A DNA stretch of 64,000 bases from Thiomonas intermedia (GTDB lineage Bacteria > Pseudomonadota > Gammaproteobacteria > Burkholderiales > Burkholderiaceae_C): contig NZ_CP020046.1 in NCBI RefSeq assembly GCF_002028405.1, forward strand, positions 2,604,001 to 2,668,000, given 5' to 3'. A program made the position numbers and the translations under genes. Below, piece after piece: positions 60,702 to 64,000 of the stretch. Within the stretch, counting starts at the first letter, position 1, and the number at the start of each line of letters is the position of its first letter. The notes under the pieces were generated by a model. That model was not told where the DNA came from, did no database searches, and saw only the letters and a program-made list of their open reading frames with translations.

Positions 60702-61017
60702 AGGCGACGGGCTCGTGCGTATCGCGGTGTTCTACGCGCCGGAAAACGCGCCGGCCGATCTACGATTTGTCGCCTTGCCCACGGGGGCCACGGTGGCGCA
60801 GGCGCTCGAGGTCTGCGGCTTACGGAACGTGCATCCCGAACGGGCCGGGGCCGAGATTCTCGCGGCCATCGATGGCCGGCGCGTGAGCCCCCAGCAGGTG
60901 CTGCGCGACGGCGATCGCATCGATCTCTGCGGTCCGCTGCGGGTCGAGCCCATGACCGCGCGCCGCCTGCGCGCCGCGGCGGCGCGAAACAAGGGGCGCT
61001 CAAAGCCAGGCGGCTGA
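60688..61017 (+). CDS. rnfH: RnfH (RatB) family ubiquitin-like protein
   Basis: 109 aa with a beta-grasp fold. RIAVFYAPENAPADLRFVAL, GATVAQALEVCG and DGDRIDLCGPLRVEP are typical. A basic tail follows (RRLRAAAARNKGRSKPGG). Translated together with ratA. Function not established; its tail overlaps the end of the convergent livF-like gene. Confidence 0.88.
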   Translation: MGHAEGDGLVRIAVFYAPENAPADLRFVALPTGATVAQALEVCGLRNVHPERAGAEILAAIDGRRVSPQQVLRDGDRIDLCGPLRVEPMTARRLRAAAARNKGRSKPGG

Positions 61018-61716
61018 CACGTCCTGCGGCAGGTCGCGCGGCGGGCCCTCGAACTGCACCCGGCCATCGCCCAGCACCACCACGCGATCGGCCAGCGCGC
61101 GTGCCCAGGGCTTTTGCTCGACCATGAGCAGGCCCAGCCCCAGAGACCGCAGCCGAGCGGCGAGATCCGCCGTCTCGGCCACGCGCTGCGGCGCCAGTCC
61201 TTCGGTCGGCTCGTCGAGCAACAAGAGATCGGGGTTGCCCATCAGCGCCCGGGCGAGGGCGAGCATCTGCTGTTCGCCGCCCGAAAGCGCCTGGGCCGAC
61301 ACGCCCAGACGCGGCGTCAGGGCTGGGAAGAGGCGCTGCACGGTCGCTGCGTTCCAGCGCGAGGCGCCCGGGTCCGTGCGCGCGGGGTTGGCCCCCAGAA
61401 GAAGGTTTTGCCGCACGCTCAGGCGGGGAAAGATCTCGCGCTGCTCGGGCACGTAGCCCAGCCCCAGGCGTGCGCGGCGGTGTGCGGGCAGGACGAGCAG
61501 TTCGCGCCCATCCAGCCGGGCCGATCCGGTGGCGGGAATCAGGCCCATCAGCGCCTTGAGCAGGGTGCTGCGCCCGCTGCCGTTGCGTCCAAGAAGCAGG
61601 AGCAGCTCACCGGCGCGCACTTGCAGGTGCACGCCGCGCAAGACCTGCACCCGCCCATAGCCTGCATGCAGCGCTTCGATCTCGAGCGCCCGCCCACCGG
61701 GAGGCATCGGCCTCAT
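61000..61716 (-). CDS. livF: LivF-like ABC ATPase with altered Walker A
   Basis: 238 aa, second ATPase of a branched-chain amino acid/amide-type importer. The signature ALSGGEQQMLALARAL and Walker B LLLLDEPTEGLAP are intact. In Walker A, GRNGSGRST, the invariant lysine is Arg49 (codon 61570-61572), a change needing two base substitutions. The H-loop position reads VEQK, as in other LivF proteins. It overlaps livG by 4 nt (ATGA). Substrate unknown, no binding protein gene in the window. Confidence 0.88.
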   Translation of the reverse strand: MRPMPPGGRALEIEALHAGYGRVQVLRGVHLQVRAGELLLLLGRNGSGRSTLLKALMGLIPATGSARLDGRELLVLPAHRRARLGLGYVPEQREIFPRLSVRQNLLLGANPARTDPGASRWNAATVQRLFPALTPRLGVSAQALSGGEQQMLALARALMGNPDLLLLDEPTEGLAPQRVAETADLAARLRSLGLGLLMVEQKPWARALADRVVVLGDGRVQFEGPPRDLPQDVSAAWL

Positions 61717-62471
61717 GGCGCCGCGCCCAGATAGACCGCCTGCACCCGGGCATCGTCGCGGATCTGCGTCGGCGTTCCGTCGGCCAGCACCTGGCCCTGG
61801 TGCACCACCACCACCCGGCTTGCCAGGCGGAACACGGCGCCGGGGTCGTGTTCGATCAGCAGCAGCGTGCGGTCGGCACAGACGTGTTCGATCAGATCGA
61901 GCATGTGCCCGGCCTGGGCGCGGCTCATGCCCGCGGTGGGCTCGTCGAGCAGAAGCAGCGGGGCCTGGCCGAGCAGTCCCAATCCGAGTTCGAGTGCGCG
62001 CAGGCGGGCATAGTCGATCTGCTGGGCGGCGGCGTCTGCGCAGGTCTGCAGTCGCAGGACGTCGAGCCAGTGCTGCGTGTCGCGCTCCAGCGAGGCGTCG
62101 CCCGCCCGCTGCCGCCACCACTGGCGCGGACGCTGGCGCGCCACGAGGGCGCAACGCAGATTGTCCGCCACGCTCAACGCGCCGAAGACCTGCGGCGACT
62201 GAAAGCTGCGACCCAGGCCCGCAAGCGCGATCTGGCTTGGATGCAGCCGGTCGATGCGCTGGCCCGCGAGCCAGATGCTGCCGGCGCGCAAGGGCAGCAG
62301 TCCACTGATCGCCTGAAACAGCGTGGACTTGCCCGCGCCGTTCGGGCCGACGAGCGCCACGCGCTCGCCCGCCTCGATCCGCAGGCTCAGATTCGAGAGG
62401 ATGGTCTGGCCGCCGAGCACGCAGCGCACGCCGCGAACATCGAGCACAGGCAGGCCCGACGCAGCGCTCAT
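61713..62471 (-). CDS. livG: LivG-like ABC ATPase with degenerate signature motif
   Basis: 252 aa. Walker A GPNGAGKST, Walker B PLLLLDEPTAGMS and the H-loop LLLIEHDPG are intact. Where LivG has LSYGQQRRLEIA, this protein reads IDYARLRALELG (about residues 152-163), so the conserved Ser and Gly of the signature are gone. With LivF it would form one intact and one doubly altered ATP site. It overlaps livF and livM by 4 nt each. Confidence 0.88.
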   Translation of the reverse strand: MSAASGLPVLDVRGVRCVLGGQTILSNLSLRIEAGERVALVGPNGAGKSTLFQAISGLLPLRAGSIWLAGQRIDRLHPSQIALAGLGRSFQSPQVFGALSVADNLRCALVARQRPRQWWRQRAGDASLERDTQHWLDVLRLQTCADAAAQQIDYARLRALELGLGLLGQAPLLLLDEPTAGMSRAQAGHMLDLIEHVCADRTLLLIEHDPGAVFRLASRVVVVHQGQVLADGTPTQIRDDARVQAVYLGAAP

Positions 62472-63712
62472 GCCGCCTCGCCTTCGACGCGCAGTCTCGG
62501 TGCCAGAACGCGCCTCACCAGCACACCAAGCCCCGTGCTCACCACAGCCAGCCATGCCGCGCCCGCCCAGACCTCGGCGCTGTCGGCGCGCACCGACACC
62601 CCCCAAAGCCGCAGCACGCCGTGCGCCAGCAGTTGTTGGCGCACGGCGTAGAGCAGTTCGATCAGACTGCTCGCGCCGATGAGCGACAACCCGCCGCAAA
62701 CCAGCAGGGCGGCCAGCCCCCACAGTAGATCGGGGTCGCGCCGGGCGCGCAGACGACGCGCCAGCTCATGCAAGACCTCGACCAAACCCTGAGGCGCCCA
62801 GATCACGATGGCGAGAAAACCAAGGCCGACATACAGCATCCACGCCTGGGAGAGCGAGGCCAGCAAGACCTCGCTGCCCACCATCAATCCCGCGCCGAGC
62901 AAGGCGCCCCACGCCGTCCCGCTGCCCGCGGCCAGGCTGAACAGCAGGGCCATGCTCGATTGCGGCAGGCCGAGTGCCCCGGCGCTCACCTGTTCGACAC
63001 GCAGGGTTTGCAAAGCACCAGCCAGACCCGCGAGGAAGGCGCTCACCAGCACGAGATGCAGGCGCACGCGACGCGGCGCGCTGCCGCTCACGGCAACGCG
63101 CAGAGGGTTGTCGCGCACGGCGCGGGCCAGCAGATCGAGCCGGGTGCCATCAAGCCAGCGGAGCAAACCCGCGGCCAGCAGCACATAGGCCGCGCTGACG
63201 CCGTAGACCTGTCGCTGCGACAGCAGGTTCAGCCCCAGCCAGACGGGCCCCGCGGTACGGTCGGTCGAGACACCGCCTTCGCCGCCGAAGAAGCCTTGCA
63301 GCATCGGCGCGGCGATGGCCACCAGCAGACCGAGCCCCAGGGTGATCATGGCGAAACTCAGCCCGCCGTGGCGCACGCTGATCGGTCCGGCCACCAGCGC
63401 GACGCCCGCGGCGAACAGACCGCCGTACAGCGGCACGAGCGCAAAGGGCAGCGGCCAGCCGGCCGCGGCGATGGCATTCATCGCATGCGCCGCCGCGTAG
63501 GCCGACAGCCCGGCGTACAGCGCCTGTCCGAAACTCAACAGCCCGGCGCGCGTGACTAGCAGTCCGACGGATAGGAGCAACAGCCAGGCGATGGCCAGTT
63601 GCGACAGCAGGTTGAAGGCGGCGCTGCTCAACGGCAGGGCCACAGGCAGCGCGACCGCCGCCGCGAACAGCGCCGTCGAGGTGAGCGTCCGCCCGGAACG
63701 GCCAGCGCTCAC
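62468..63712 (-). CDS. livM: LivM-like permease with extended C-terminus
   Basis: 414 aa with about 8-10 membrane segments in the LivM part (TRAGLLSFGQALYAGLSAYAAAHA, GGLSFAMITLGLGLL, the RAVRDNPLRVAVSG coupling loop, and IVIWAPQGLVEVL). About 80 residues follow that usual LivM proteins lack, with two more hydrophobic stretches (LLWGLAALLVCGGLSLIGAS; GAAWLAVVSTGLGVLV). The start is GTG 63712, overlapping the livH stop by GTGA. Confidence 0.88.
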   Translation of the reverse strand: MSAGRSGRTLTSTALFAAAVALPVALPLSSAAFNLLSQLAIAWLLLLSVGLLVTRAGLLSFGQALYAGLSAYAAAHAMNAIAAAGWPLPFALVPLYGGLFAAGVALVAGPISVRHGGLSFAMITLGLGLLVAIAAPMLQGFFGGEGGVSTDRTAGPVWLGLNLLSQRQVYGVSAAYVLLAAGLLRWLDGTRLDLLARAVRDNPLRVAVSGSAPRRVRLHLVLVSAFLAGLAGALQTLRVEQVSAGALGLPQSSMALLFSLAAGSGTAWGALLGAGLMVGSEVLLASLSQAWMLYVGLGFLAIVIWAPQGLVEVLHELARRLRARRDPDLLWGLAALLVCGGLSLIGASSLIELLYAVRQQLLAHGVLRLWGVSVRADSAEVWAGAAWLAVVSTGLGVLVRRVLAPRLRVEGEAA

Positions 63713-64000
63713 GGCGCCTCTTTCGCGGAAAACCGGCGGGTGAGTCCCTGGGGGCGCAGCGCCAGCACGACGACCAGCAGCAGATAGGGCAGCAAGGGGG
63801 CCGCGCGCGCCAGGTCGAGATGCAGCAGGCTGGGGATCAGGCCGTCGCTGGCTGGCCAGGTGGCGGGTGCATGCCAGCCCAGGTAGGCGAAGCCGTCGGC
63901 CAGCGAGCCGTTCACCGCCACCGCCAGCGTCTGCGCTTCGCCCACCAGCAGCGCGCCCAGCAGCGCACCGCGCAGCGAACCCAGGCCGCCGATGATGATG
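63709..64000 (-). CDS. livH: LivH-like permease, C-terminal part (gene runs past window end)
   Basis: The last ~96 residues are visible: GGLGSLRGALLGALLVGEAQ at the window edge is the LivH family block, and PYLLLVVVLALRPQGL the last membrane segment. It is the most upstream liv gene seen and overlaps livM by 4 nt; its start lies outside. Confidence 0.88.
   Translation of the reverse strand, partial: IIIGGLGSLRGALLGALLVGEAQTLAVAVNGSLADGFAYLGWHAPATWPASDGLIPSLLHLDLARAAPLLPYLLLVVVLALRPQGLTRRFSAKEAP

Overview
This is a GC-rich stretch of bacterial chromosome packed with genes on both strands. Gene content and order point to a betaproteobacterium of the order Burkholderiales. The clues are dapF-DUF484-xerC behind paired LpxL/HtrB acyltransferases, an SAH riboswitch in front of ahcY, a DksA with a cysteine-poor finger, and hslVU. 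A Thiomonas- or Comamonadaceae-like genus is possible, but that is inference. I found no rRNA, tRNA, CRISPR array, phage or insertion sequence. Most of the window is housekeeping and central metabolism.

Layout. Bases 1-4949 hold a purine (urate) breakdown cluster: a UraD-AllC fusion, puuE, a divergent GntR regulator, uraH and the urate hydroxylase puuD. Together they cover urate to the allantoate-cleaving step. Bases 5015-17636 hold coaX and then a long leftward block: hslU, hslV, a STAS-domain protein, dksA, a COG0523 metal GTPase, rlmI, xerC, DUF484, dapF and two lipid A acyltransferase paralogues. Bases 17703-21822 hold metK with a structured leader, pip, ppnP and argG. Bases 21902-23744 form a small, visibly less GC-rich accessory islet: an Mrr-type nuclease with a coiled-coil N-terminus and a PIN-domain remnant. 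Bases 23865-29056 hold corA, a RhtB exporter, a periplasmic DNA ligase, and the SAH-riboswitch-controlled ahcY-metF operon. Bases 29053-42215 hold an MFS exporter, apbC, a single-chain 5-oxoprolinase, purD, yebC, a HerA-like ATPase (yjgR), glnS and a 2OG-Fe dioxygenase.

Bases 42271-47153 hold a haem-c DUF3365 protein with a perfect FNR box, an Fsr-like MFS transporter, a hemolysin III family protein and ETF-quinone oxidoreductase. Bases 47328-54623 hold a GGDEF-EAL protein, an alpha/beta hydrolase, an 81-bp-period tandem repeat, recJ, DUF1841, a RutE-like nitroreductase and an orphan ParA. Bases 54779-61017 hold an FNR-type regulator, nadC-nadA, amtB behind a sigma-54-like promoter, smpB, ratA and rnfH. 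Bases 61000-64000 hold a leftward branched-chain/amide-type ABC importer (livF, livG, livM, partial livH).

How the genes work together. metK, ahcY and metF form the methyl cycle, and metK and ahcY both carry structured 5' leaders next to the same TAGAAT -10 hexamer. The FNR-type regulator and the FNR box upstream of the haem protein suggest an oxygen or redox circuit. The most unusual signals are these: the ABC importer, in which one composite ATP site has lost both its Walker A lysine (LivF) and its signature motif (LivG); the nuclease/PIN islet; a palindromic repeat inserted in frame in the UraD-AllC gene; and the GC-rich intergenic repeat families.
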